Assembly: GCA_025917655.1 (NCBI GenBank)
Contig: CP084611.1
Location: forward strand, 1,860,001-1,924,000
Direction of reading: 5' to 3'
DNA: 64,000 nucleotides
Origin: Chlorella sorokiniana
Lineage: Eukaryota > Chlorophyta > Trebouxiophyceae > Chlorellales > Chlorellaceae
In this document: piece after piece, positions 12,090 through 22,982 of the stretch
Layout: each line of letters begins with the position of its first letter
Numbering within the stretch: position 1 is the first letter of the stretch
Program-made: the position numbers and the translations under genes
Notes under the pieces: generated by a model
Database searches by the model: none
Told to the model about the DNA's origin: nothing
The model's input: only the letters and a program-made list of their open reading frames with translations

Positions 12090-13541
12090 TCAGATGGCGG
12101 CAAAGTACTCCTGTAGCAGCAGGGGGACGAGCAGCAGGATTAGCAACAATCGCGACTCATGAAATCGGCCCCGCCAACCGTCGCAGTCCTCCAACACCCC
12201 CCGAAGCAAACCCTCTGTACCTTGCTGCCGGTGGGGTCGGGCTTCATGGTGGCGCTACCTGGCTTCCAGCCGGCGGGGCAGACCTCGTCGGGGTGAGCCT
12301 GCACGTACTGCAGCGCCTGGAGCACACGCAGGGTCTCGTCCACGTTGCGGCCAAACGCGAGGTTGTTGATGGTGGCGTGCTGCACGATGCCCTCCTTGTC
12401 AATGATGAAGAGGCCGCGCAGGGCGACGCCGTCGGGGGCCAGCACGCCGTAGGCATCGCTGCATGTGTGGGCGGTTGGGTAGGTGGGTTAGAGGAAAGGT
12501 GAAGGGTGCGTCAGGGAAGGTGGTGGACAATCCAGAGCAGGCTACCCGCCGCCAGCCGCCGCGCACACCTGATCTCGCGCTTCAGGTCGGCCACAAGCGG
12601 GTACTTGAGGTCGCCCACGCCGCCCTGCTTGCGGTCTGCGGGAGCGGACAGGGCATTAAGATGCAGAGTGTTGGCACCATCTAGGATATGAACCGGCCTG
12701 TACACCGTTTGGGGCAACAAGCCTGGATCCGGCAGACAAAACTGCCAGGTGCAGCGTTGAGCACCAGCGGGCCAGGAGGTCGAGCGTGCATGCATGCGAC
12801 TGCAGCTCACCGGTCTGGATCCAGGCCAGGTGGGAGAACTGGGAGTCGATGGACACGCCCAGGACCTGCAGGCAGATGACCAAGCAGTGTGTGGGTGAGT
12901 GCGCAGACGCAAGTTTGAGCGGAGCCCCAGCAGTCGCCGCCACTGCACCTCTGTGTTCAGGGCCGCGAACTCCTCGTGGCGATCAGAGAAGGCAGTGATC
13001 TCTGTCGGGCATACGAAGGTAAAATCAAGAGGGTAGAAGAAGAGCACCACGTACTTGCCCTGCACACAGCAAGCAGGACGGTTGGCCATCAGTCCCACCT
13101 GCCCCACCCGCTGCCGCCACCCCCACCCGCCAGAACCCCCTACCCCACCTCCCCACACACCAACCCCTAAGCCCACCCAAGCACACAAACTCGCCTTGTA
13201 CGCGCTCAGCGTGGTCTCCACAAACTCCTGGTCAAAGACGGCAGTGGCTGTGAAGTCGGGGGCGGGGCTGCCCACCAGGGGAGCCTGCGCAGAGGGAACC
13301 CAAGCACGCACATGGCCCGTGGAAAGCGCGCATTAGAGGAGAGCACCGCATGCAGCTGCCATGCGAAGGTGGGAGGATAGGCCCCCTGCCTGCCGCCCAC
13401 GCTCACCGCCGCCCGGCAGGAGGTGCGGATCTGCTTGCGGGCAGCGCGCAGGGGCGCCGCCTTAAGGGGCTGGCCCCTGAACGACGCGCGGCTGAAGGCA
13501 GCGGCGGCTGCGGGTGCACGGGCGGCGCAAGCCATGGCCAT
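12090..13541 (-). CDS. PRX1: chloroplast 2-Cys peroxiredoxin
   Basis: Minus-strand exons join to a typical 2-Cys peroxiredoxin. Exon 1 (13407-13541) encodes [10 protein letters not shown]..., an Ala/Arg-rich chloroplast transit peptide. The mature part starts near [19 protein letters not shown]. The peroxidatic Cys is in [20 protein letters not shown], the GG(V/L)G motif in [16 protein letters not shown], and the resolving Cys in [13 protein letters not shown]. The last small exon (12090-12110) adds EYFAAI and the stop. The GGLG-like and C-terminal YF motifs together mark the sensitive type that can be over-oxidised. It reduces H2O2 and alkyl peroxides in the stroma, with electrons from thioredoxin or NTRC. 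The next gene starts divergently about 200 bp away. Confidence 0.95.
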
Positions 13542-13744
13542 TTTCACTAATGATAGAATGGGTCACGATCCGGCGCGATGATGGTGAATGCGCCACAAAG
13601 GTGCATTTGCTAGCAAGGTTGTACCGCGGGACACTGCGGTACACGTACTCACGTTTTGAAAGGAGAAAGTACCGAAATTCCTTGCACCACTGTTGAGCTT
13701 GACCTGGATGAAGACATACGCAAGCATGCTATGCTGCATTGCAG
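13542..13744. promoter_or_regulatory. short divergent promoter, peroxiredoxin / zinc-finger gene
   Basis: Only about 200 bp separate the two divergent start codons, so the promoter is probably shared. No element recognised. Confidence 0.4.
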
Positions 13745-16057
13745 ATGGAAGTGAGAACTCGATCACTTTCTCAAAAATTGCGTCAAGGCCTGGCCGCAGC
13801 CCTCAATGACCATTCGTCCGTGCAGCTAATGGAATGCCTTTGAACAGATACACCGCGCTCTTCGACGAACGCAAGCGCAATGCAAGCGGCTGCTTTGGCG
13901 GCGGCCAGGGGGCCGGAGCGGAGGAGGTGCACACTATGACGTCCCACATCCAGCTCTCACGGCTGCTGGGATTACCGCCATGGGCACGGGACTGCAACGC
14001 AGTGCGACGGAAGCGGAGGGTGTGGCAGGCAATGTGGCGGCAGAAGCCGCATCGTCGGGGAGTGCCCCATCACGTGAGCTTTTGGTACAAGCCTGTTTGA
14101 GCCTGTCATTGCATGTGCAGCCACGTTAAAGATATCCCTGCTCACTGCAGGGCGCACGGGAGGCATAGGGGACGCTCGGGTCGAGAAATGGCTGCAGGTG
14201 GCAGCTCGGTCACGGGTTGGGCCTAAGCTTGCCGCGTTGCGGGATGAGCACCACAGAGCTGGGCTTCCACTGTGAGTATCACACCAGATCACGTCTGCAC
14301 GGTTGTGCACTCCTCATGACAGCGTGCAGCCCAACAGGTGCCACCAGCCCCCATGTACAGGGAGAAGTACAGCGTGTCCCATGTGTACAAGCTGGGAACC
14401 GCCCGGCATGCATGGGTGCAGCAACCTCGGCTGTACTGCAAGAACATCCACCGCAAGCGCGATCAGGCTGGAAGGAGCATACGCTGCACCCAGTGCACCA
14501 CTTGCCACTGGTGCAGGTGAGCATTGTGGAAGCCAGCTCGCACCTGTGCTGCGGGTGGCTGTTTGGCCACCGAGGCCCTCGCTGCGAACCAACATGCAGG
14601 CAGAAAACAACATGCTTGAAGACTCAATGCTCCATCTGCCACGGCAATCGCGACAACAAGTATGGTGGACCCTATGCCGGGGTCATTTGCGGCAACTGCC
14701 TGTGGACGCGCTTTGGTGCGTGAGTGGCCTAGGCCTGGTGCGCTGAACAACTGCAAGATCCCAGGATAGGATCATCCCTAGCGACCTCTATTGTGTGCAG
14801 GAGAGAATTTGAATGAGGTGCTGCAGGACTCCAGATGGACCTGTCCGGCTTGCCGCGAGATTTGCAACTGCTCAGGTGATGCCTGTGTGTGCCAGCCCGT
14901 CCCATGATTGTGTGTGCCTGTGTGTGCCGGCCCATGTCATCTTTCAGCAGCTCACCCAAAGGTGGTCGACAGCAACGGACCATTACTGACTTTGTTTTTC
15001 TTCCATTGGTTCCGTAGCGAACAACTGCGTGCGGAGCAAGCATGGCTGGATTTGCACTGACCAAATCAACACTGAGGCGATCAGTCTCGGCTATGAATCG
15101 GTGAGCCGGCCTTGGCTATCAAGCTAGACATTCATCATTCGATTTTCGTGCTTTCGCCTTTCCACCTTGCAGGTAGCGCATTATCTGGTGCTTGCCCAGC
15201 TGGATGAGACAACGTGGGCCAACATCACCAGCAACATCAACAGCTTGCAGCCTGCCGTGGACAAGGCCGTAGTTGAACGCGCAGCGGCTCTCAGGCGCAG
15301 CCGGGCAGAGGAGGATGTAGTGTAAGGCATTGTGCTGCATTGACTTCTCTTCTTTCTGCCCGAGGGCGATGGGAGGGCGTTTGGCGAATGGTGGTTGACG
15401 CTCCACTATTACGGCCCTGCTGCAGCGTCAGGATGCAGTCGACCACAGCGCGAATAGTGGAGCGCGAGCTAGCTGCAGTGCATGCCGCTGTTGGCTTCTC
15501 GGTGGAGCAAGCCCTGGAGGTCGCCGACAGCAACGAGCGCATGCTGGTCAACCTGGGCTTTGGGCAGAGTACGCTTGCAGCAGATTTGGCCGACGATCAA
15601 GAGGATGAGGATGAGGACGATGAAGGCACGCGCGTGCCTGCTGCCCTGGGAGCTGGTAAGCAGGTTGCCTGCTATTTGCTTCCACACTTCCTGCAATTGT
15701 GTATATGTTCAACGTACCTCATCTGCTGCAGAACAGTCTGATGTTCTTCAGCAGCCATGGGCGTACCCTGTGCCCAGCGATGGCAGAGAGGGGGGCCAAG
15801 CCCACCAAGTGGACCAGCGCTCACAGCGCCGCATTGGTCGGCGGCTGCCGTCACTTCGCTTGCCCTGGGGAAGGCCAAACACTTTCAACGACGCCACCCG
15901 CCGCGCCCGCCAAACCAGCAGAATCCAAGCGATGGTGTGCTTGAGATGCGCACTGCCATGGCTGGTCAGCATGCTCAGCAGGCAGGAACAGCACGGCCAA
16001 ACCTTCTACCTGTTGTGGCTGCCGGCTCTCACTGTCGGTCTGCGGCAGCATCGCTGA
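13745..16057 (+). CDS. CDCA7-type zinc-finger protein (zf-4CXXC_R1)
   Basis: The central exons give a four-CXXC zinc finger as in CDCA7 and the MAOA repressor R1: IRCTQCTTCHWCRQKTTCLK, TQCSICHGN, GVICGNCLWTRFGENLNEVL, WTCPACREICNCS, then CVRSKHGWICTDQINTEAIS and LGYESVAHYLVLAQLDE. CDCA7 proteins bind DNA or nucleosomes and, with the HELLS/DDM1 remodeler, support DNA-methylation maintenance. Upstream exons are basic and Ala/Gly-rich. The 5' end is uneven: the frame from ATG 13745 (MEVRTRSLSQKLRQG) and the frame used further on differ by one base near 13838. After the finger the gene uses a phase-2 donor GT at 15322 to reach acidic DDQEDEDEDDEGT (about 15593-15640). The 3' end is uncertain: one frame stops at 16057, but a different acceptor near 15748 opens a frame that could splice into the next large gene. 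Confidence 0.75.
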
Positions 16058-16427
16058 CCAGGACACCTGCAGCGCCACGTTACTTTGCTGCCGGGGACCA
16101 TGCCTTGATTGACCAGGACGGTGGCAACACCAATGCTCATGGGGGCCACCACCAGCCTGTGCCTGAGGTGGAGGGACTCCTGCATCGTGATCAGCATGCT
16201 GCCTTTCCCATCAACTTGCCAGAAGGTCAGAGCACGTGGTGACTGGTGCTGGATCTCATGCATGTCTAGCTAGAGAAATTGGCAAAACCAAGCAGCCCAT
16301 GAAGAATATTTCCCATTTCTTTTTCAAATGTTGTGCGCTTTCTTTTTGCAGGGGTCATGGCCCACCTACGAATCGCCACCCTGGACCCCGCTGTGCATTA
16401 TCAGGACAACCTGAGGCAGCACCTGGG

Positions 16428-19400
16428 ATGCCAGCCTTGTCTACCAGCTTTACAGCGCAGCAGCAGTTCGCTGAAAGCAGACAGCGCCAGCCTTTTAATG
16501 AATTGGCAGACGTTCTGGCGGTATGCAAGGAAGCAGAGCCTGCTCCAGACGTAGTGCAGGCTGGGCATACAATCATTGGGCAGCAAGCTGAAGCAACCAT
16601 TGGGCGCGGAGCTGCAGAGGAAGCTGCAGACCAATCTCAACATTTGGGACTGTCTCCTGATGGACACGTGCACCCGTCATGCGGCCATGATGCGACCATG
16701 CAATCAGGAGCTGGTGAAGCGATTCCGCTACGCTGCAGCCCTGGTTTGGAAGTAGCTGGGCAGCTGACATTGACGCCAGCTGATAGCTTGGCGAGTTGCC
16801 AGATGCCTCCACGCCAATTCTCAAGTTTTGCAAGCGAGTGGGGCCACTTGCTTCGCATGGCGGGGTCGCTTTTAGACGAAATTTCTTGCCATGCTAGTGA
16901 AAGTTGGTCGTTTTGTCAGCAAAGCGTTATTGTCACCACCTGCCAAGCTGCAGAAGACCGCTATGATTCTGTGGTGAGCTTTTGTGAGCGCTTCTGTATT
17001 GCTGTGCTACGGGATGCTGGTTATAACCCTTTCTGATTGTATGCCATCATTTTTGCAGTTTCGCAGCAACCTTGCAGCTCTGCAAGAGATCCTAGCAGAA
17101 GCTAACCAACGCCTGACTGAACCGTTGGTAGTTGGCAAGTGAGCGCGTTTTGAAGGCATTGCGTCCTGCTTCCATGTATGGAATTCTCAAAAGCGAGATC
17201 AAGCCGTTGTAATCTTACTGTCGCCTTTTGTTTGTGTTCCTGATGCAGTCTTACCGCTACCAACATTGTCATCTCTGCTAAAGACATTCAGCCGTGCGCT
17301 TTCCCAGCTAAAGGACATTATGTCAAGGGCTCTACACACCAAGCCACCTTGCTTTTTGCTTGCAGGCTGATCGAGCTGTATGTTTTGTTTGCTGATGTCA
17401 TGCCTAACGATGTCGTGAAGTGGCAGGTTGTGCCTCGCCTGCTTTGTCAGGTACTAGCTGTGCAATGAAGCTGGGTTTCTATGCCTGCACTGCTGTTGCT
17501 GAAACGTGATGAAGCCATCCTCGCTGCAATCGCAGGACTGCTTTGTGGATTTCGATAGCAGTGACCCTGCAACGCGATGGGCATTGGTGGATGGCATGCT
17601 TTGTATGCTGGAAGTACTTTACAACCGTGGGCTACACATTGGGGACACCTGCAAGGGAATCTCAGCCGCAAGTGAGCGACTTGGGATGTGGGTTTGATGC
17701 TGACGCTTCAACATGCTAGTCTGTGCTGGGGTTTTAGCGGCCAAGAAACTTGCTTTTGTGTATGCAGTGTCCTGGGTAGCACGTGATGTGCATCGCACAT
17801 CTGACTTGCTCACCTCGGTTTTGGCAGCACTGCAAGGAAGCTCTGTGCAGCAGCTGCCCTTGGAAGATGTGAAGATAGGCAACTATGTGTATAGCGAAGC
17901 AGAACGAAGCAAGGGTATAGGGGCTAATCTCTCAAGATTGGAGTCGCTGTACAGGGTACGGAGTTGATGCTCTGCTTCTTTGCGTGACCAAGCCCATGAG
18001 CATCCAAGGTATTGCTGTGCAGGTCCTAGAGGATCTCCTACACACTGGCCTTCGGCAGTGCGTGGCAGCAGCTCGTATGCTGCAGCATGATGCCTGTCAA
18101 CTTCTGGACGCTCGCATGATTTGTGTCCTTTTGGGAACAGAGTGCAGTATGCCGAGGGAGGTGAAGCTCACTGCGCTTGCCCTTGTCTTTACGGTGAGCT
18201 GCCAAGCCCATGGGTTGTTACAAATGTGTTTCCGCCACTTTGTATGCTGATAGTGCTAAGCATAAGCTTGTTTGACGGTCCACAGATAAGCTCCCTTTCA
18301 TCAGCAGCTCATGACAATCACAACAGCATGGAACTTTCGGTTGCAGAATCCAACCGTCGACGGGAGCAGCGCCTGCAGTTGTGCAAGGTACGCATTTGCA
18401 CTCCCTTGACACAAGTGTCAACTTACTTTCTACGGTGCATTCTTGGTCCCTGATCAAGGCAAGCTCCCCACACAAGCGCATGTTCAGGACTTGAAGGACA
18501 TACTTATGGTACTGGAGGATGTTTTATGCAAGGAGTATCCCCTGTGGCGCCCGAAACTGCCGTCCAGCACACCACTGGGTGCGGCAAGCTCAATGGCGAC
18601 AAACGAAGTTTCTGCTACTGTTGCTAGCAAAGGAGACAATCTGAGCCAGGAAGCGGTATGGTTGCGCCTCACCTGCAAGCCGACTGTTGGAATCTCTTTG
18701 AAAGGAGCTGCATCCTTCTTTGCAGATGACAACGTTGACACGGGTTTATGCTTTATTGCTTGAGTGCCATCAAATGACTTGGCAAGATTTTGAGGAGTCC
18801 TTCCTGCGCCCTTACCCTAGTGAGCCATTTTGTTGCATCATTACTTCATGCCTTTTTCTCATGCACAACGTTCTTATTTTGCTATGTAGCACCACTCACA
18901 TTTTGGAGGAATGCCAACCGTGCATACCGCTGCGTTGGCATGGCATTATTGACGGGCACGTTGCAGGTAAGTTCACAAAAGCCATAAGGTTATCCTTCAT
19001 GGCTGTTGAATTTGTTTCGTGTTGCCACTCAAGCTCAAGTTGTCCTTGGTGGTGTTGAATTGGGCTTGTGTACTACTGAAGCCACTCAAGTTTTCTGCCA
19101 CTTGCTGTGCAGCATGCTTGCCATGTCCAGCTGCTAGACCAGCACTCGCAGCTCTGGGTGGTGAAGCACTGGATGCTTTCACTGTTGGACTGGGGCCGGC
19201 GTTACACTACAGGTGGGCTAAGCTTGCGTTGAGCAAATGCTGCACTTGTGGCTGATATTTCAAGTGCTGAGCCTGCGTCTTGCTGCTTTGCAGTTGCCAA
19301 GCTGACGCAGGCGTTGTCGGTGCATCCTCAACTTGCTGCTCTGTTTGTGGACTTACAACAATTGTCGGAGGCAAGTGTATTTGCTTATTGCAGCACGATG

Positions 19401-22400
19401 CATATAGACTTGTTGTAACAGCCACCACACCCCTGCAGTTGGTTATTGGCAGTGATCGCGCGGGCTGCAAAACAGCTCCTCTCCTTGAGGCAGTTCTTGG
19501 CCGTTTTGTGGTGATTCAACCTGGCGCCCGTTGCTGGGAGAGCTTCTACAAGATCTGGACGATGTAGGCTTTCGTAGCTATGTTCCTGCTTCCTTTCCTG
19601 TGGCACCGCCCATGCTGCCACCGCAACTGCACCCTTGCAGGTGTTGGAGCGGCGCTTGAAGGACATAGGCAGCTCTGCACATTCCCGATCAGACCGCCTG
19701 CGCTATGGTGCTCGCCTGTACCGCCTACTGGGCGCCATAATCAGGACAGCAGCTTCTGCAGTGCAGTCCGCCAATGCAGCCCAGCGCGCCTTTCCTTCCC
19801 ACCCGCCATCTGGACGACAAGGGCGCCAGCTGCCAGTGTCCACAACGTTCCTCATGCAGCTGGCCCAGAGAATGGCGATGTTGGCATTGGACAGTTGCCT
19901 TGCAGTGAAGGAGGAGACCGCAGCCATGCTGGCTCGAGGAGAGGCATCGGACAGCGCTGCTGCACATCTGCATGGCAAGGGAGTTGTTCGACAGCGATGG
20001 CAGGCAAGCTGGGTCCACTTATGCCCTTGCAGGCATGTCGACCAGCTAATTATAGCTGTTTGAGTCAAGTGGGGGCTAGTGGGATATTCTCCTTGGAACA
20101 CTTGCGCACCTTTGATTTGCTGCAATTGGCATGTGTGTGTGCAGAAGCTGCCATGTGGAGACCTTGCAGCACTGTGGAAGGTGCTGCTGGCGCTGGGGGC
20201 ACCAAAGGGTTTTACGGACACAGCCCTGCTCAGGCCACTATGGACAGTAGTTTCTTTCATAATGGACTTCTGCTCGGGTGCCTTACTACCTGTCTCGAGC
20301 ATGGCCAATGCCGCAAGACCTACCTATTCACATTGGCACACAGTTTGGTGCAGGGCGTCGGACAAGTAGCGGCGTTCTGGGGGAGGCGGACCACTTGACA
20401 CTGGTGTTTGATGAAGTGTTGCTGGAGGGCCTGGCGACCTCCTTCTTGGACATTGAACAGTGGGAGATGGGGCCTCTAAGGAATTACGTTGTGACCACCT
20501 TTGTGCGGCGTTACCTGAGCCGTAGTCACTGGCATCATGCCAAGCACGAGCGTGCAGCTGTCAACGCAGTACAGTTCCTGGAGGTGGGGCACCTCACGCC
20601 GGCAGCTGCCGTATCAACTGCTAAGATGCTGTGCAGCACAAACGCAAAGCCTGTGTGCTCACAGGCAATGCTTGAAGCGACGGTGGGCATGGGCAACGTG
20701 TCAGCAAATGCGCTGCTGTTGCCTCTCCTTCAACCGCTGATTGGTGCACTGTGGCCTAGTGAACGGGGTGCCAAGCCGTCATTGGCGGTGCGGGAAGCAG
20801 TGCACAGGTGGGCTGTCTGCAAGTCAGGAGCATGAGTATTGGCCAGTGCATCAACAAAGTCTGACAGCTGCTTTGCGCTGACACACCATGCAGAATGCTG
20901 GTACACTTGCTGGATTGGTGCCCTGAGCTGCTTCCGCGTTTAGGCCAGTCCTCTGAACCGCAACCGGCGCAGATCGCAATGCAGTCCTTTTGGGCAGTTG
21001 CAGCCGGGGATGCGGTGCTATGCTGCCAACAGGCGGTGCTCGACTGCCTGGGTGAGACCGCAAGGCGGGAGTTGCGAGCTGATCTGGCAACGCGCCGTTC
21101 GCCGCCCACGCTGCCTCAGCTGCCTCTGCTGAGCGACGAGGTTGTGGTGAGCGCAACCAATGCGGTGTCCCGGGCGTTGGGCGTGCCGCAGCACTCGCTG
21201 CAGCCGCTTGAAGAAATGGCACAGCGCCATGGGCAGCAGCTGGAGCTGATGCTCAGGGAGAGCCTTCCCGGCAATGACTCAGCCAAGCACAGCCTCCGCC
21301 CACCTGACTTTATTCAAGCAGCTGCCCTCACAGCCATACAACTCGTCGGCAGATTACTGAAGACAGGGCAACGAGCAGCCATGACACAGGCGGCACTTGA
21401 ACTGGTCCCGGCTCAAGTAGCTGTGTCGGCATCACCAGCAAATGCAACTCTGGGCAGCTGGCAGGATCTGGCACCCGGTCATCAGTGGGCGCTGGCCTGC
21501 ATCCCAGCCCTCACTGTGTTGGGCAGGATCAATGTGTCCTCGCAGCTGCGGACAGCATGGAGGGAGCTGCGGGATGCTGCAGACACGCTTCTACCAAGCT
21601 ACATTGCTGCGGATTGGCAGATGCTGCCGCAGCCCCAACCTTTCGTCGCTGACAACCCCCGTGCAGCAATCAGTCAGGGCCCTCAACAGCCTGAGCAGCA
21701 GCAGCACATAGCATACCCATCACTACCACTGGATTCATTAAAGCAGCTTCAGCCAGCACAGTCGGCATGTTGCCAGCAGGCCAGGCAGCAACCACTTGTC
21801 AACAATGGGGCCCACGTGGCTGTTGATGTCCCGTTTCCCCGTCTGTGCCTGTTGCCCACACGTGCTCGAGTTACAGTGATGGGTCTGGTTGCGAAGTGCT
21901 CTGAAGCCAAGGTAGGCATCATCTGGCGGCTGCGGTGAATGCCAGTAACCGATTTGGCTTATATTCACTGCAAGTCTCTGTCTCATGCAGGCTGGAGGGG
22001 GCACTGTTCTCAAGGTACAGCTGCGTGATCAACAGCAACGCAAGTTAGTTGTACTTATGAAAAGCGATCATGTGCAATACCAACTTTTCAAAGATGAGGC
22101 ACAGCAGCACCTTGCGGGGTACGTAGGGTCGGGAGCTCGCCAAAAGAATGCAAACCACTCTTGCTTCTTTGTAAAGACACCTGCCTCTCTGTTGCGCAGG
22201 TTGACGGCAAGCGCTCGTCGCATTGCGCGTTTTAGCGACGTTGTGCTGCTGAATGGAAGTGCACAGATGGATGGGTTGCAGCCAAGAAACTCATTGCCAC
22301 CCTGCAAGTGTGACAAGGACAGCAGGTGCATGCGAGATGGCGCCAAGTTGTTTTCAATCGGTGCAACTGATGGCTGCTGGACATGTCTTTCTTGCAGTGT

Positions 22401-22959
22401 GGAATGGATACCGTTGGAAGGTCATTTTGACGTGACTCGACAACCTTCCGTGGCTGGACAAGGGAGGTTGTCAAGTGGACGGGAAAGTAAACGTCGGCCC
22501 ACATCCCAGTGTGCAGCACCCTCCCAGCTGACGCCAAAGATGCACTGGAGTCAACAGCAGGGCACCATGGCGCAGCAACTGTTGGCATCGCCTGCAGCTA
22601 CTCAAGTTGCGGAAGCCAGCAACACCGTCCCTCAGGGGCAAGCGCTGCTCCAAAGCCGGATGGTCGGTGCATCGCAGGCCCAGCTGTCGCAGGTTGATCG
22701 ACAGACTTCCACACGGTTCCATCAGGGTCAAGACGGAAACAGCAGGGAGCGCGGCCCCTGGCAACAACTTGCACTGGATGTGGTGGCGTTGTGCAAGCCC
22801 ATGTCAGCAGCGACAGTCATCCAGGCCATCAAAGCCTTGTCAAACACGAGCGGTGGCAAAGAAGAACTCCTCGAGCATGGCCCACAGCATGTGGCAGCTC
22901 TTGTCCTTGGCAGAAGTTTGCCAGGGTGCCCCAGTATGCCACGTAGCAGACTCATTTGA
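16428..22959 (+). CDS. large, mostly helical protein with a C-terminal OB-like segment; unrecognised
   Basis: At least 15 exons in consistent frame, with the usual GT...TGCAG borders. The start is not sure: ATG 16428 is the first in-frame Met of the first long exon, but the frame is open upstream. The bulk is Leu/Ala-rich and looks alpha-helical (e.g. LAALQEILAEANQRLTEPL, TRWALVDGMLCMLEVLYNRG, LLDWCPELLPRLGQ). A Cys pair, CKCDKDSRC, and a second, CWTCLSC, occur near 22300-22400. Around 21850-22110 a beta-rich stretch, ARVTVMGLVAKCSEAK plus TVLKVQLRDQQQRKLVVLMK, reads like an OB-fold strand pattern. Size and helical pattern might suit a repair scaffold such as MMS22L or another HEAT-like protein, but I see no diagnostic motif and make no assignment. 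Its stop (22957-22959) is 24 bp from the convergent MPP10 stop. It may be the C-terminal part of the preceding zinc-finger gene. Confidence 0.6.
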
Positions 22960-22982
22960 TTGTTATTAAATTTACAAAACAC

